NCBI GenBank assembly: GCA_963743425.1
Contig: CAVUPU010000003.1
Coordinates: 124,001 to 188,000 of the forward strand
Source: JAJVID01 sp963743425
Lineage (GTDB): Bacteria > Acidobacteriota > Blastocatellia > RBC074
Direction of reading: 5' to 3'
DNA: 64,000 nucleotides
Positions 10,862-19,936 of the stretch are shown in pieces (the first letter of the stretch is position 1; each line of letters begins with the position of its first letter). The notes under the pieces are model-generated. The model saw nothing but the letters and a program-made list of their open reading frames with translations, did not search any database and was not told the DNA's origin. Position numbers and translations under genes: made by a program.

Positions 10862-11359
10862 TCATGGCAGTGGCAGTAGGCGAGGTTTTGAGAACTCAGA
10901 GTCAATTGTACTTGGCGCCTGTTCTGTCTTAGCTTCTGGCAAAGTTGGCGCTGCTTGCTCATTACTCTGTGCAGGCGGAGCGAATTTCTTAGGGTCAAGC
11001 GAAATGTCTCCATTGATGTAGGCAGTGATTTCCGTCCCCTTGGGTATTGTGATGTCTTTTCCTCTCATGAAGAGAAAGAAAGGGGCCGCCGGGAAAAACA
11101 AAATACCTGAAGCGACTATTGCGCCTGTCATGACCCCAGTACGTCCGTCGCCCTTGGTTTCTTTGACCGCACGTAAAGGAGCCTTCTCGCCTGAGACAAG
11201 TCGAACAGCCTCTATATTGATATTTAGCTTCCCCCCGCGCGCCATTCTTCTCTTTGGCTGAACCTCTATTACTGTTGCCCAAGCAATTCCTCCGCGTGGA
11301 ATAAGCACGATTTCGCCGACTTTAACATCATCAAGAACCTCAAATTCAACTGATAAACA
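10862..11359 (-). pseudogene. 5'-truncated hypothetical protein (basic, one membrane segment)
   Basis: The frame reads VEFEVLDDVKVGEIVLIPRGGIAWATVIEVQPKRR..., then a hydrophobic stretch GAIVASGILFFPAAPFFLFM, KDITIPKGTEITAYINGD, and a Pro/Ala-rich tail. The homology-like part extends upstream of the first usable start (GTG at 11308) to an in-frame stop at 11362, so the beginning, expected to hold a signal peptide, is missing. The adjoining 11360-11395 is AT-rich and unlike its flanks. This looks like the remaining 3' part of a secreted or envelope protein. Function unknown. Confidence 0.45.
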
Positions 11360-11395
11360 CTATAGTACGAATGTTTATGAGATAGCTTCTCATCA

Positions 11396-12814
11396 CTATT
11401 TCGTCTTGCCATCGCTGACGCAGAAGAGGTGAGTCTTGCTGCGCAGGAACAGTTCGCCTTCGGCCACGACTGGCGAGGCGACGAACATATGGTCCGCAAG
11501 TGTGTTGGTCGCCACGACTTCGAACTTCTCGCCCATCTTGATGACGGTGACGACGCCGCTCTCGCTGGCCGTGTAGAGGTTGCCGCCGGCGGCGACCGGC
11601 GAGGCTTTGAAAGTATCCGGCTGTGGCAAACGCTGCTGATGGTAGTAAGGCTCGCCCGTTGTGGCGTTGAAGCAACTGAGCATGCCGGTGTCGGTCAGCG
11701 TGTAGAATTTGTTGTCGTGGAGCACGGGAGAAGCCGTGTAGGACGTCCCTCGCGTCTGGCTCCAGAGGATCGCGTCGCTGCCCGTCAGATCGCCTTCACG
11801 TCCCAGCCGGATCGCCATCAGCTTGGGGTCGCGGTGTCCGCTCATGACGAGCACGGTGTCGTTGAGCTGCGCCGGATGCGGAATCACGTTGCTGCCCAGC
11901 CCGGCGGACTCCCAGATCAGTTTGCCGTTTTCAGGATCGTAAGCCCGCACCTTTCTGGTCGCGCTGATGACGACCTGCTTCTTTCCTTTGAGGTCCGCGA
12001 TCAGCGGCGTTGACCACGCGCTGCCCTCGTCGCGTGGCGTCCGCCAGACTTCCTTGCCGTTGCGTTTGTCGAGCGCGACCACGAAGGAGCCGCCCTCCTG
12101 ATCGTAGGGATGGATCAACAGGTTGCCGTGCAGCGCCGGAGCCACGCCTTCGCCGAACTGATTCCGCATCCGCATCTGCACGCCGAGGTCTTTCTCCCAG
12201 ATGAGCTTTCCGTTGAGGTCGTAGCAGTAGATCCCGCGCGACCCGAATGAAGCGTAAAGATAGCGGCCATCAGTCACCGGCGCGTTCGAGGCGAAACTGC
12301 CGTATTGGCGATGATAGCCTTCGTGCGGCGTGGAGGTTTTGGCCACGCGCTCCCATATTGTCTTGCCGGTCTTCCTGTCCAGGCACATCACGACGAACTT
12401 TTGTTCTTCGTTGGCGCCCGCTCCTCCGCCCGGGCCGCGACCTTGCCTGCGGCCTCCGCCGGGATTCTGGGCAGGATTCTCCGTGGGGTTCTGCGCTGGA
12501 GGATTCTGGGCCTGCTCCGGCGGCTGCGCGAGTTGAGTGACTTTGCCCGTAGGCACGGCCGTGGTCAGAAAGATTCGATCGCCCCAGATCACCGGAGTCG
12601 AAAAGCCTCGACCCGGAATCTCGAGCTTCCACTTGATATTTTTCGTGTCGCTGAATTCGACCGGCGCGGCGGTGCGGGCCACGCCGTTGAAGAAAGGCCC
12701 GCGCCATTGCGGCCAATGGGCGGGGTCGGAACTGGCGGAACCGACGACCAGAACAACCGTCGTCAGCGCAATCATCGACAGCAGGCCGCCGATAGCGGCC
12801 AATCTTTTCGTCAT
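11396..12814 (-). CDS. PQQ-repeat beta-propeller protein, exported
   Basis: About 472 residues with a signal or anchor segment (MTKRLAAIGGLLSMIALTTVVLVVG) followed by HWPQWRGPFFNGVA, the usual beginning of PQQ-binding-like beta-propeller proteins of this type. Repeated blades show phrases such as VMCLDRKTGKTIWERVAKTSTPH, IYCYDLNGKLIWEKDLG and VRAYDPENGKLIWESAGLG. A Pro/Gln/Gly-rich insert lies near residues 95-125. The start at 12814 follows GGAGG; the longer frame to 12874 lacks this. Such proteins are often periplasmic scaffolds or BamB-like; enzymatic function is not shown. It appears monocistronic. Confidence 0.85.
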   Translation of the reverse strand: MTKRLAAIGGLLSMIALTTVVLVVGSASSDPAHWPQWRGPFFNGVARTAAPVEFSDTKNIKWKLEIPGRGFSTPVIWGDRIFLTTAVPTGKVTQLAQPPEQAQNPPAQNPTENPAQNPGGGRRQGRGPGGGAGANEEQKFVVMCLDRKTGKTIWERVAKTSTPHEGYHRQYGSFASNAPVTDGRYLYASFGSRGIYCYDLNGKLIWEKDLGVQMRMRNQFGEGVAPALHGNLLIHPYDQEGGSFVVALDKRNGKEVWRTPRDEGSAWSTPLIADLKGKKQVVISATRKVRAYDPENGKLIWESAGLGSNVIPHPAQLNDTVLVMSGHRDPKLMAIRLGREGDLTGSDAILWSQTRGTSYTASPVLHDNKFYTLTDTGMLSCFNATTGEPYYHQQRLPQPDTFKASPVAAGGNLYTASESGVVTVIKMGEKFEVVATNTLADHMFVASPVVAEGELFLRSKTHLFCVSDGKTK

Positions 12815-13036
12815 TTCATCAACCTCCGGTGAAAGTGTGCGGCGAACCGATGGGCTCGCCAAGGCCTTCGTCACAGGCTCTTGTAATGCCCGTACTGCGC
12901 CACGGGCTGAGCAGTTACTAAAAAATCCAAGTCGGCTCAGGATGTGGGGAAGGCGCTGAGGAAAGATGATTAAAGGCGGGGCGCAGGAATCAAGCGCGAA
13001 GTTATTCGATAAAAAGATGTTTGATGAGACTTCTCC

Positions 13037-14794
13037 TCATCGTTTAGTTTTGTATTCGACCACTTTGAGAAAGTCCTTGATCATTGCGCTGCGTTTTATG
13101 GCCGCGACGGTCATGCCGCCTGATCGCCGATTTCGGGTTGAACCCTGTTGGTCTGATTCATCCTCATCTTCGCTCCTGTCAAATATGGCGGCTATGGCAG
13201 CGTCACGGGATTCACCAGCTAACCGTTTGAGGTCTTCGTCGTTGATAACCCGGGCGATCGTCCAAATGATGGATACGGCGAATTCAGGCGCATCGTCGGC
13301 TACGCGGCGAAGTTGCGACACAATGTAGGGCGCCAACCGCTCGTCGCCCAATTTCTGGATCAAGCTGACCAACTCCATGTCGGCTTCACTCAATTCCGCA
13401 ATACCGAAGAGAGTATTGGCCAGACGGGTCTTATGATCCTGTGTCACAGCGGCGGCCAGTTTGAGGCTATCTCTTTCCGATTTGGCTTCGTCGTCATCTG
13501 ATGATTGCTCATTCGCATTCTCATCATCGTCGTCGCTTTCACGGGCGGATTCTTCGGCCTCGACTGATTGAGGCTTAGCCTCATTTTCCTCCTCGCGTTT
13601 CGACGCCAGCAAAGAGAGACTTTTGGACAAATTATGAACGCCCTCCACTCGCGTGGCCGGTTCTTCGACACAGCGCATAAGCCATTCGACAAGCTCCTCC
13701 GGTTCGGGGTTACCGCGCTGATAGATCGCTGCCAACTCCTCGATGCGCTGGCGATAGATGGCCAACGCGCCATCGTCGAGTTTTTTGATGGAGTTTCCCC
13801 AGTCACTCGCTTCGTACACGTCAAGTCGTTCGCCATCTTCCGACTCTCGTTGTTGCAGCAGAACCAGCAGTCTGTCCCCTGGCTTGAATGTGTCCGGGTC
13901 GGAGTCATCAACCCAATGGTAGAAGGAGATCACCTGCTGTCTGTTTTCGCCTTTGAACTGAGAAGAGATGCGCAAAGCCGTTTTGAGCCACTTCGAACCG
14001 CCCTCGGTCTCGACGATGGTTGATCGTCCTACGTGGGCTATTGCGACCAGATCGCTCTGGCGGTAAAGGTCGAGTAGCGATTGTGGGCGCCCGCCGCCCA
14101 TAGCTCCATTAATCGCAATCTGCTGGGTCACCTTCATCGTCACTTCGAAACGCATGTCGTAGGGCGTATCAACAATGACGCTGGAACTCACATGTGTGTA
14201 AAACCCCTGCGCCTCGACCAGCAGAAGGTATGAACCGAACGGAACCTGTGCGAAGGTGAATTCGCCTTCGGCTGACGTTTTCGTTTTAAGCTCCACGCCC
14301 GCGTCAGAGATGAGTTTGACCACAGCGTTCGGAATGACGGCTACTTGCGGGTCGAGCACTATCCCGCTGACTACCGCTTCGCCGCCGCCAAATGGAGTTC
14401 TTGCGCATTCTCTATCGGCGTCGGAACGGATGATGAGTTGCGCTGCGGAGATTTCTGCGTTTAGAGCGTTGGCCGGAACGCTGAGGCCTAAAATTGCGGC
14501 GAGGGTTGCGTTGACTACCGGCGATGCGCGGCGAGCGACGATGGGGTGAGCCGGCGGAGTCTCCAGCGTCAGCAACGACCCGTCGGGGCGCCGCGTTATT
14601 CGAGCGCACATCCGGCCCTGGTGAATGGAGACTATTGCCTCCACCTGCCGTCGCGTCATTTTCGAAAAGTCGTAAACGAATTTGTTGCATTCGGAGCAGA
14701 ACCGCTTCTTTTCATCGCCGGACATCCGATCCCAATAGGTTGAGCATGGAGAGACGATCTGTAATTGATCGAGCCTGCGCTTCTTTGCGGACAT
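13037..14794 (-). CDS. Zinc-ribbon plus carboxypeptidase-regulatory-like protein
   Basis: 585 residues. The N-terminal segment CSTYWDRMSGDEKKRFCSECNKFVYDFSKMTRRQ has the Cys pattern of a small zinc-binding module seen in Acidobacteriota. A hydrophobic stretch (VVNATLAAILGLSVPANAL) may be a membrane anchor. Residues about 140-220 (AVVSGIVLDPQVAVIPNAVVKLIS ... SYLLLVEAQGFYTHVSS) form a carboxypeptidase-regulatory-like beta-sandwich. The middle is unidentified, followed by a very acidic low-complexity stretch (ESDDDDENANEQSSDDDE) and a helical C-terminus. Function unknown; a role in envelope sensing or binding is a guess. Confidence 0.75.
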   Translation of the reverse strand: MSAKKRRLDQLQIVSPCSTYWDRMSGDEKKRFCSECNKFVYDFSKMTRRQVEAIVSIHQGRMCARITRRPDGSLLTLETPPAHPIVARRASPVVNATLAAILGLSVPANALNAEISAAQLIIRSDADRECARTPFGGGEAVVSGIVLDPQVAVIPNAVVKLISDAGVELKTKTSAEGEFTFAQVPFGSYLLLVEAQGFYTHVSSSVIVDTPYDMRFEVTMKVTQQIAINGAMGGGRPQSLLDLYRQSDLVAIAHVGRSTIVETEGGSKWLKTALRISSQFKGENRQQVISFYHWVDDSDPDTFKPGDRLLVLLQQRESEDGERLDVYEASDWGNSIKKLDDGALAIYRQRIEELAAIYQRGNPEPEELVEWLMRCVEEPATRVEGVHNLSKSLSLLASKREEENEAKPQSVEAEESARESDDDDENANEQSSDDDEAKSERDSLKLAAAVTQDHKTRLANTLFGIAELSEADMELVSLIQKLGDERLAPYIVSQLRRVADDAPEFAVSIIWTIARVINDEDLKRLAGESRDAAIAAIFDRSEDEDESDQQGSTRNRRSGGMTVAAIKRSAMIKDFLKVVEYKTKR

Positions 14795-15221
14795 ACTTCG
14801 ACCTCCTGTTTCACATTCAGAGCAGAGCTATGGGTGTTACGTCGCTGATAGACGCCGCCGGCAGCGCTTATGTTCCGGTCTTTGCGAAGATGCTTTCGGC
14901 GCGGCAAACCTGATTGATCGCGAGTTGGTTTCGTCACAACCAGGGCTGCTTGCAGCCGGTGTTTGAACGAGCGTTGGCGAGGGGCTTGCAAAAATTTCCA
15001 CCTGCGTAGGAAGAAGCCTTGCCGCATCAGGAGGGCAAAGTATAAAGTGCGTGCGTCAACAGATAGGACCCATTCAACACTTATCGACAGCAGTGTAAGA
15101 ATAAATCGCCCCTGGGTACACATCGCTTCCAGCATGCTTGGCTTCCACCATCGGCCCTTCATCGAAGCAGCGCGCTCCCAAGCGATGCGTACCCGGGGTT
15201 TTCCGAAGGAGAACGCCAGTA
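14795..15221. other. Intergenic gap, no supported gene
   Basis: 427 bases between the zinc-ribbon protein gene and the divergently transcribed dehydrogenase. Open frames are present on both strands but none has a recognisable protein, a ribosome site or plausible composition. Promoters for both flanking genes should lie here; no clear consensus was identified. Confidence 0.5.
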
Positions 15222-15989
15222 ATGGAAGTCAACGGAAATACTTTTTTGGTCTCGGGCGGCGCGTCAGGACTTGGCGGAGCGACCTCGCGGTTGCTCGCTG
15301 AGAACGGCGCGAACGTCGTTATCGCCGATATCAATAAGGAGAAAGGCGCGGCGCTGGCCGGAGAACTCGGCCCGAACGCCCGCTTCGTCGAGGCCAATGT
15401 CGCCGATGAAGAGAGCGTCAAGAACGCGGTGAGCGCGGCCGTCTCGGCGTTCGGCGCTTTGCGCGGCGCAATTAATTGCGCCGGCATCGGCGTTGCCGAA
15501 AGGACCGTCGGCAAGGAAGGGCCGCATTCGCTCGCATCGTTCAAACGAATCATCGAGGTCAATCTGATCGGCACGTTCAACGTCATCCGGTTGGCCGCCA
15601 CGCAAATGGCGGGGCAGGAACCGAACGCCGGAGGCGAACGCGGCGTGATCATCAACACGGCTTCGATCGCGGCCTTCGACGGGCAGATCGGCCAGGCGGC
15701 GTATTCGGCGTCGAAAGGCGGGATTGTCGGGATGACGCTGCCTATCGCGCGCGACCTGGCGCGATCGGGCATCCGCGTCGTGACCATTGCGCCGGGCTTG
15801 TTCGACACGCCCTTGCTCGCCGGTCTGTCTGAAGAGATCAGGAAAGCGCTCGGCGCGCAGGTTCCGTTCCCGGCGCGGCTCGGTGTTCCGCCGGAATACG
15901 CCGCGCTGGCCAAACACATCATCGAAAACGCAATGCTCAACGGCGAGGTCATTCGACTGGACGGCGCATTGCGTATGCCGCCCAAGTGA
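15222..15989 (+). CDS. Short-chain dehydrogenase (3-hydroxyacyl-CoA dehydrogenase type II-like)
   Basis: 255 residues, standard for an NAD(P)-dependent short-chain dehydrogenase. The cofactor motif SGGASGLGGATS is at residues 10-21, INCAGIG follows in mid-protein, and the catalytic YSASKGG Tyr-Lys pair is present after NTASIAAFDG. The overall pattern, including DEESVKNAV and IGQAAYSASKGGIVGMTLPIARDL, resembles 3-hydroxy-2-methylbutyryl/3-hydroxyacyl-CoA dehydrogenase type II. The ATG at 15222 is chosen because AAGGAG precedes it; the earlier ATG at 15138 has no such site. An acyl-CoA dehydrogenase 3 kb downstream fits fatty or branched acyl-CoA oxidation. Confidence 0.88.
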   Translation: MEVNGNTFLVSGGASGLGGATSRLLAENGANVVIADINKEKGAALAGELGPNARFVEANVADEESVKNAVSAAVSAFGALRGAINCAGIGVAERTVGKEGPHSLASFKRIIEVNLIGTFNVIRLAATQMAGQEPNAGGERGVIINTASIAAFDGQIGQAAYSASKGGIVGMTLPIARDLARSGIRVVTIAPGLFDTPLLAGLSEEIRKALGAQVPFPARLGVPPEYAALAKHIIENAMLNGEVIRLDGALRMPPK

Positions 15990-15995
15990 TTTCGG

Positions 15996-16079
15996 ATCAG
16001 TACCGCGAGCGGTAGCGAGCGAGCGTTAATCAGTCGGCGCATTGATGTAGACTCGCTTGCTACCGCTCGCGGTACTGAT
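15996..16079. repeat. ACCGCGAGCGG palindrome, copy 2
   Basis: ATCAGTACCGCGAGCGGTAG at 15996-16015 and its continuation face CTACCGCTCGCGGTACTGAT at 16060-16079, a nearly perfect long stem starting just after the dehydrogenase stop. It belongs to the same family as 9404-9508. Its position after a stop codon would suit transcription termination, but there is no T-run. Confidence 0.8.
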
Positions 16080-16113
16080 TTACTACCGCATATCGCGCTG
16101 AGAGGAGAAGGTC

Positions 16114-16542
16114 ATGTCCACAATTCCAAAAGACACAAGAGCGACGGTGATCCCATGTCTTCGTTATCGCGACGCGCCGGCCGCGATCGAATGGCTCTGT
16201 CGCATCTTCGGTTTTGAAGAGCAGCTTGTCGTGCCCAACGAGGATGGCACGATTGCCCACGCCCAACTCAGCTTCGGCAATGGAATGATCATGCTCGGAT
16301 CGGCGTCCGATTCCGTATTCGGTCGGTTGATGAAACTGCCGGACGAGATCGGAGGCGCCGAGACGCAGACCGCTTACGTGGTCGTCTCTGACGCCGATCT
16401 GGTCTACAGACAGGCCAAAGCGGCGGGCGCCGAGATCCTGTTGGACATCAAGGATGAGGATTACGGTGGGCGCGGGTTCACCTGCCGCGATCTCGAAGGC
16501 CATATCTGGAATTTCGGAACCTATGACCCGTGGAACCAATAA
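16114..16542 (+). CDS. VOC-family (glyoxalase/PhnB-like) protein
   Basis: 142 residues with the two beta-alpha-beta-beta-beta modules of the vicinal-oxygen-chelate fold: VIPCLRYRDAPAAIEWLCRIFGFEEQL at the start, HAQLSFGNGMIMLGSA in the middle, and FTCRDLEGHIWNFGTYDP at the end. The spacing and the EGHIWNF ending match PhnB/YbaQ-like members rather than true glyoxalase I. The substrate is unknown. AGAGGAG precedes the ATG. It lies 17 nt before the NIPSNAP gene and is probably co-transcribed with it. Confidence 0.85.
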   Translation: MSTIPKDTRATVIPCLRYRDAPAAIEWLCRIFGFEEQLVVPNEDGTIAHAQLSFGNGMIMLGSASDSVFGRLMKLPDEIGGAETQTAYVVVSDADLVYRQAKAAGAEILLDIKDEDYGGRGFTCRDLEGHIWNFGTYDPWNQ

Positions 16543-16558
16543 CTGAGGCCCGAAGACA

Positions 16559-17017
16559 ATGAACAAACTCTTCAAATTGATTTCTCTCGTTTCCGTCCTC
16601 TCTTTTGTTTCGATCATCGCAACGGCGCAAAACGCGCCCACGCCGCCGACCATCGCGCCAAGCCCTTCGCTCGCGAAAGACTCGCGCTGCTTCGAGATTC
16701 GCACTTACATTGCAGCGCCCGGCAAACTCGAAGAGCTTCACGCCCGGTTCCGCAACCACACGATTAAGCTTTTCAAGAAACATGGTATTGAGATTGTGGG
16801 TTTCTGGGGACCGACCGACAAGGAGAAGGGTTCTGAGAACACGCTGGTTTACGTGTTGGTGTTTCCCAGCCGCGAGGCGCGTGACAAAGCCTTTCGGGCT
16901 TTCGGCGCAGATCCCGAATGGCAGAAGGCCCGCAGTGAAAGTGAGAAGAACGGCAGGCTGACGGAAAAGGTTGAATCGGTGATTCTGAATGCGACCGATT
17001 ATTCACCGATCAAATGA
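16559..17017 (+). CDS. Secreted NIPSNAP-family protein
   Basis: 152 residues: signal peptide (MNKLFKLISLVSVLSFVSIIATAQ), a short Pro-rich linker, then a ferredoxin-like alpha-beta domain with FEIRTYIAAPGKLEELHARFRNHTIKLFKKHGIEIVGFW, the N-terminal signature of NIPSNAP proteins, and EARDKAFRAFGADPEWQKAR. Members bind small ligands or act as dimeric barrels, and the function of bacterial secreted forms is not established. It follows the VOC gene by 17 nt. Confidence 0.85.
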   Translation: MNKLFKLISLVSVLSFVSIIATAQNAPTPPTIAPSPSLAKDSRCFEIRTYIAAPGKLEELHARFRNHTIKLFKKHGIEIVGFWGPTDKEKGSENTLVYVLVFPSREARDKAFRAFGADPEWQKARSESEKNGRLTEKVESVILNATDYSPIK

Positions 17018-17165
17018 GGTGTCAGGTGTCAGGTGTCAGGTGTCAGGCTGGAATCTGCGGAGTCATTCTTTTACTGAAACCTGAAACCTGAAACCTGAAA
17101 CCTGAAACCTGAAACCTGAAACCTGAAACCTGAAACCTGAAACCTGAAACCTGAAACCTGAAACC
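17018..17165. repeat. Heptamer word array with opposed arms
   Basis: Immediately after the NIPSNAP stop there are four copies of AGGTGTC, then a spacer of about 38 nt, then about 13 tandem copies of CTGAAAC ending a few bases before the ThDP-enzyme start. Read as reverse complement the right arm is GTTTCAG repeated, which differs from the left GTGTCAG at one base per unit, so the array can fold back. There are no spacers, so it is not CRISPR. Copy number may vary between strains. Confidence 0.9.
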
Positions 17166-17171
17166 TTGAAT

Positions 17172-18716
17172 ATGAACGGAGCTGAAAGTCTTATTCGCAC
17201 GCTGATTGACGCGGGCGTCAACGTATGCTTCGCCAATCCGGGCACCACCGAAATGCCGATGGTGCGAGCGATTGACGAGACGACGGGGATGCGCGCCGTG
17301 TTGTGTCTGTTTGAAGGCGTCTGTACGGGCGCGGCCGATGGATACGCGCGAATGGCCGAGAAACCTGGATTGACTCTGTTGCATCTTGGGCCGGGTTTCG
17401 CCAACGGCATTGCGTACCTGCACGACGCGCGGCGCGCCCGTTCGCCGATAATCAATCTTATCGGCGAACACGCCACCTGGCACCTGGCCGCCGACGCCCC
17501 GCTCACCAGCGACATCGAATCGCTGGCCAGGCCCGTCTCCGCCTGGGTTCGCCGCAACATTTCGGCGGAAGAGTTGGCAGGCGACGTCGCCGAAGCGATT
17601 GAGATGGCTTCTGTGAAACCGGGGCGGATCGCGACCCTGATCGTTCCGCACGATTGCCAGATGGATGCGGCGAATGGGCCGGTTGCGGTCCGCGCGATTG
17701 CGCCGCCGCCGAAAATCGGCGAGGACGCGATCAATCAAGCTGTCGAGGCGCTGCGGCGCGATGAGCCGAAAGTTCTATTTCTCGGCGGATATGCGCTGCG
17801 CGAGCGCGGTTTGAACGCCGCCGCGCGCATTGCCGCCGCGACCGGTTGCAGGCTGATGTGCGAAACATTTCCGGCGCGGTGGGAGCGCGGCGCCGGGACG
17901 CCGGTCATCGAACGCCTGCCATATTTTCCCGAGGCCGCCATCGCCGCAATCTCGCCTTACAGATCGGTCGTGCTGGCCGGGGCGAAACCGCCGGTCGCGT
18001 TCTTCGGCTATCCTGGCGTACCAAGCTATATCATCTCGCCGGAGCAGCGGACATGGACGCTGGCGACGCCCGAAGAAGACGTCGCCGGCGCGCTCGAATC
18101 GCTGGCCGACGCGCTCGGCGCGCCTGTGAATATTGATCAAAACTCGATTGTTCAGGCGCCGCCGCGCCCGGCCGGCAATATCACGCCCGAGACGCTCTCG
18201 TCCGTCGTCGCCGCATTGCTGCCTGAAAACGCCATCGTGATGGACGAGAGCAACACGAGCATGGGGCCGTTCCTGGCGATGTCGCAATCGGCGGCGCGAC
18301 ACACGCTGCTCGCGCAACCCGGAGGCGCGATCGGATTGGGGCCGCCCTGCGCGACGGGCGCCGCCATCGCATGCCCGGACCGCGTGGTGATCAACCTGCA
18401 AGCCGACGGCAGCGCGATGTACACGCTGCAAGCGTTGTGGACGCAGGCCCGCGAACGGCTCAACGTCAAAACGATCATCTGTAATAACCGCAGTTACCGC
18501 ATCCTGGGCATTGAATTGATGCGGTCGGGCGCGAAAGAAGTCGGCAAACAAGCGCAAAGTCTGATCGGGTTGACTCAGCCCGCGATTGATTGGGTGAGCC
18601 TGGCGAAAGGAATGGGCGTGCCCGGCGCGCGAGTCGAGACAGCGGAAGATTTGGCGCGGGAGTTTGAACGGGCGCTGGCCGAAGCCGGGCCTCAATTGAT
18701 TGAAGCGATTTTGTGA
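17172..18716 (+). CDS. ThDP-dependent enzyme, acetolactate synthase large-subunit-like
   Basis: 514 residues with the three-domain layout of thiamine-diphosphate decarboxylases/synthases. The N-terminal pyrimidine-binding domain has VCFANPGTTEMPM and the conserved Glu in LCLFEGVCTGAADGYARM; the C-terminal pyrophosphate domain has NLQADGSAMYTLQALWTQARERLNVKTIICNN, the GDG...NN motif with Ala in place of the first Gly. It is shorter than true acetolactate synthase (about 560-600) and resembles the benzoylformate decarboxylase-like subgroup often annotated as acetolactate synthase. The ATG at 17172 is chosen over the TTG at 17166. The repeat array ends just before it, leaving almost no leader. 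Confidence 0.82.
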   Translation: MNGAESLIRTLIDAGVNVCFANPGTTEMPMVRAIDETTGMRAVLCLFEGVCTGAADGYARMAEKPGLTLLHLGPGFANGIAYLHDARRARSPIINLIGEHATWHLAADAPLTSDIESLARPVSAWVRRNISAEELAGDVAEAIEMASVKPGRIATLIVPHDCQMDAANGPVAVRAIAPPPKIGEDAINQAVEALRRDEPKVLFLGGYALRERGLNAAARIAAATGCRLMCETFPARWERGAGTPVIERLPYFPEAAIAAISPYRSVVLAGAKPPVAFFGYPGVPSYIISPEQRTWTLATPEEDVAGALESLADALGAPVNIDQNSIVQAPPRPAGNITPETLSSVVAALLPENAIVMDESNTSMGPFLAMSQSAARHTLLAQPGGAIGLGPPCATGAAIACPDRVVINLQADGSAMYTLQALWTQARERLNVKTIICNNRSYRILGIELMRSGAKEVGKQAQSLIGLTQPAIDWVSLAKGMGVPGARVETAEDLAREFERALAEAGPQLIEAIL

Positions 18717-18730
18717 AATGGAGACAGCGG

Positions 18731-19933
18731 ATGAATTTTGAATTTTCAGACAAGACCAAATATCTGCAGAAGAAGCTCTCGGCCTTCATGGACGAGCACA
18801 TCTACCCGAATGAAGGAAAGTTTTACGAACAGCTCAACACAGGCGACCGATGGAAGGTCATTCCTCTGATCGAGGAGTTGAAGCCAAAGGCCAGAGCCGA
18901 AGGCTTATGGAATTTGTTTCTGCCTGAAAGCGAGTACGGCGGAGGATTGACCAATCTGGAATACGCGCCGCTGTGCGAGATTATGGGGCGCGTGCCGTGG
19001 TCGACTGAGGTCTTCAATTGCTCGGCGCCAGATACCGGGAATATGGAAGTTCTGGTCCGCTACGGGAGCGAAGAGCAACGGAAGCGGTGGCTGATCCCTC
19101 TGCTCAATGGCGAGATCCGGTCGTGTTTCGCGATGACCGAACCTGAGGTCGCTTCGTCCGACGCGACCAACATTCAATCGTTAATTGCGCGTGACGGCGA
19201 TGAGTACGTGATCAACGGGCGCAAATGGTGGACGTCGGGCGCGGGCGATCCGCGATGCAAGATCGCGATCTTCATGGGCAAGACCGATCCGTCGGCACTC
19301 ACGCACAAGCAGCAATCAATGATCCTGGTCCCCTTGGATGCCAAAGGAGTCACTGTTAAACGGATGCTCAACGTCTTCGGCTACGACGACGCGCCGCACG
19401 GCCATGCCGAGGTCACTTTTGAAAATGTCCGTGTGCCCGCGTCGAACATCCTGCTGGGCGAAGGGCGAGGGTTCGAGATCGCGCAAGGACGCCTGGGACC
19501 TGGTCGAATCCACCATTGCATGCGCACGATCGGGATGGCCGAGCGATCGCTCGAGGCGATGTGCCGCCGCGTCAAACAGCGCGTCGCCTTTGGCAAGACG
19601 CTGGCCGAGATGGGAACGATCCGCGCCGACATCGCCGAATCGCGGATCGAAATAGAGCAGGCGCGACTGCTCACGCTCAAAGCGGCTTACATGATGGATA
19701 CGGTTGGCAACAAGGCGGCGCGCGCCGAGATCGCCATGATCAAAGTCGTCGCGCCGAACATGGCCTTGCGCGTAATCGACCGCGCGCTGCAGGCCCACGG
19801 CGGCGGCGGCGTCAGCCAGGACTTCCACCTGGCCAACGCCTGGGCGCACCAGCGCACGCTGCGCCTGGCCGACGGCCCCGACGAAGTCCACCGCGAGTCG
19901 ATTGCGAAGCTTGAGCTGAAGAAATACGAGTGA
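18731..19933 (+). CDS. Acyl-CoA dehydrogenase
   Basis: 400 residues, typical of a FAD-dependent acyl-CoA dehydrogenase. Visible features are RSCFAMTEPEVASSDATNIQS (FAD and substrate loop), WWTSGAGDPRCKIAIFMGKTD, RLGPGRIHHCMRTIGMAERSLEAMCRR, and the C-terminal QAHGGGGVSQDFHLANAWAHQRTLRLADGPDEVHRESIAKLEL. The N-terminus and DGPDEVH region resemble the acyl-CoA dehydrogenase domain of ACAD10/11-type enzymes. It begins 14 nt after the ThDP enzyme and ends 3 nt before the GNAT gene, so the three are likely one operon. The substrate acyl chain is not known. Confidence 0.9.
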   Translation: MNFEFSDKTKYLQKKLSAFMDEHIYPNEGKFYEQLNTGDRWKVIPLIEELKPKARAEGLWNLFLPESEYGGGLTNLEYAPLCEIMGRVPWSTEVFNCSAPDTGNMEVLVRYGSEEQRKRWLIPLLNGEIRSCFAMTEPEVASSDATNIQSLIARDGDEYVINGRKWWTSGAGDPRCKIAIFMGKTDPSALTHKQQSMILVPLDAKGVTVKRMLNVFGYDDAPHGHAEVTFENVRVPASNILLGEGRGFEIAQGRLGPGRIHHCMRTIGMAERSLEAMCRRVKQRVAFGKTLAEMGTIRADIAESRIEIEQARLLTLKAAYMMDTVGNKAARAEIAMIKVVAPNMALRVIDRALQAHGGGGVSQDFHLANAWAHQRTLRLADGPDEVHRESIAKLELKKYE

Positions 19934-19936
19934 ATA

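Noticed and set aside
10632..10865. 77-codon minus-strand frame upstream of the inositol oxygenase
   Set aside because: Pro/Ser/Arg-rich translation with no start signal and no recognisable protein.
15214..15221. CGCCAGTA before the short-chain dehydrogenase start
   Set aside because: There is no CGACATGTT 11 nt before it; the match sits where the ribosome site is.
17018..17165. Heptamer array as a CRISPR array
   Set aside because: Units are 7 nt with no unique spacers and no cas genes nearby.
17043..17738. Minus-strand frames ending in repeated FQVSGFR
   Set aside because: They read through the heptamer array and the antisense of the ThDP gene.
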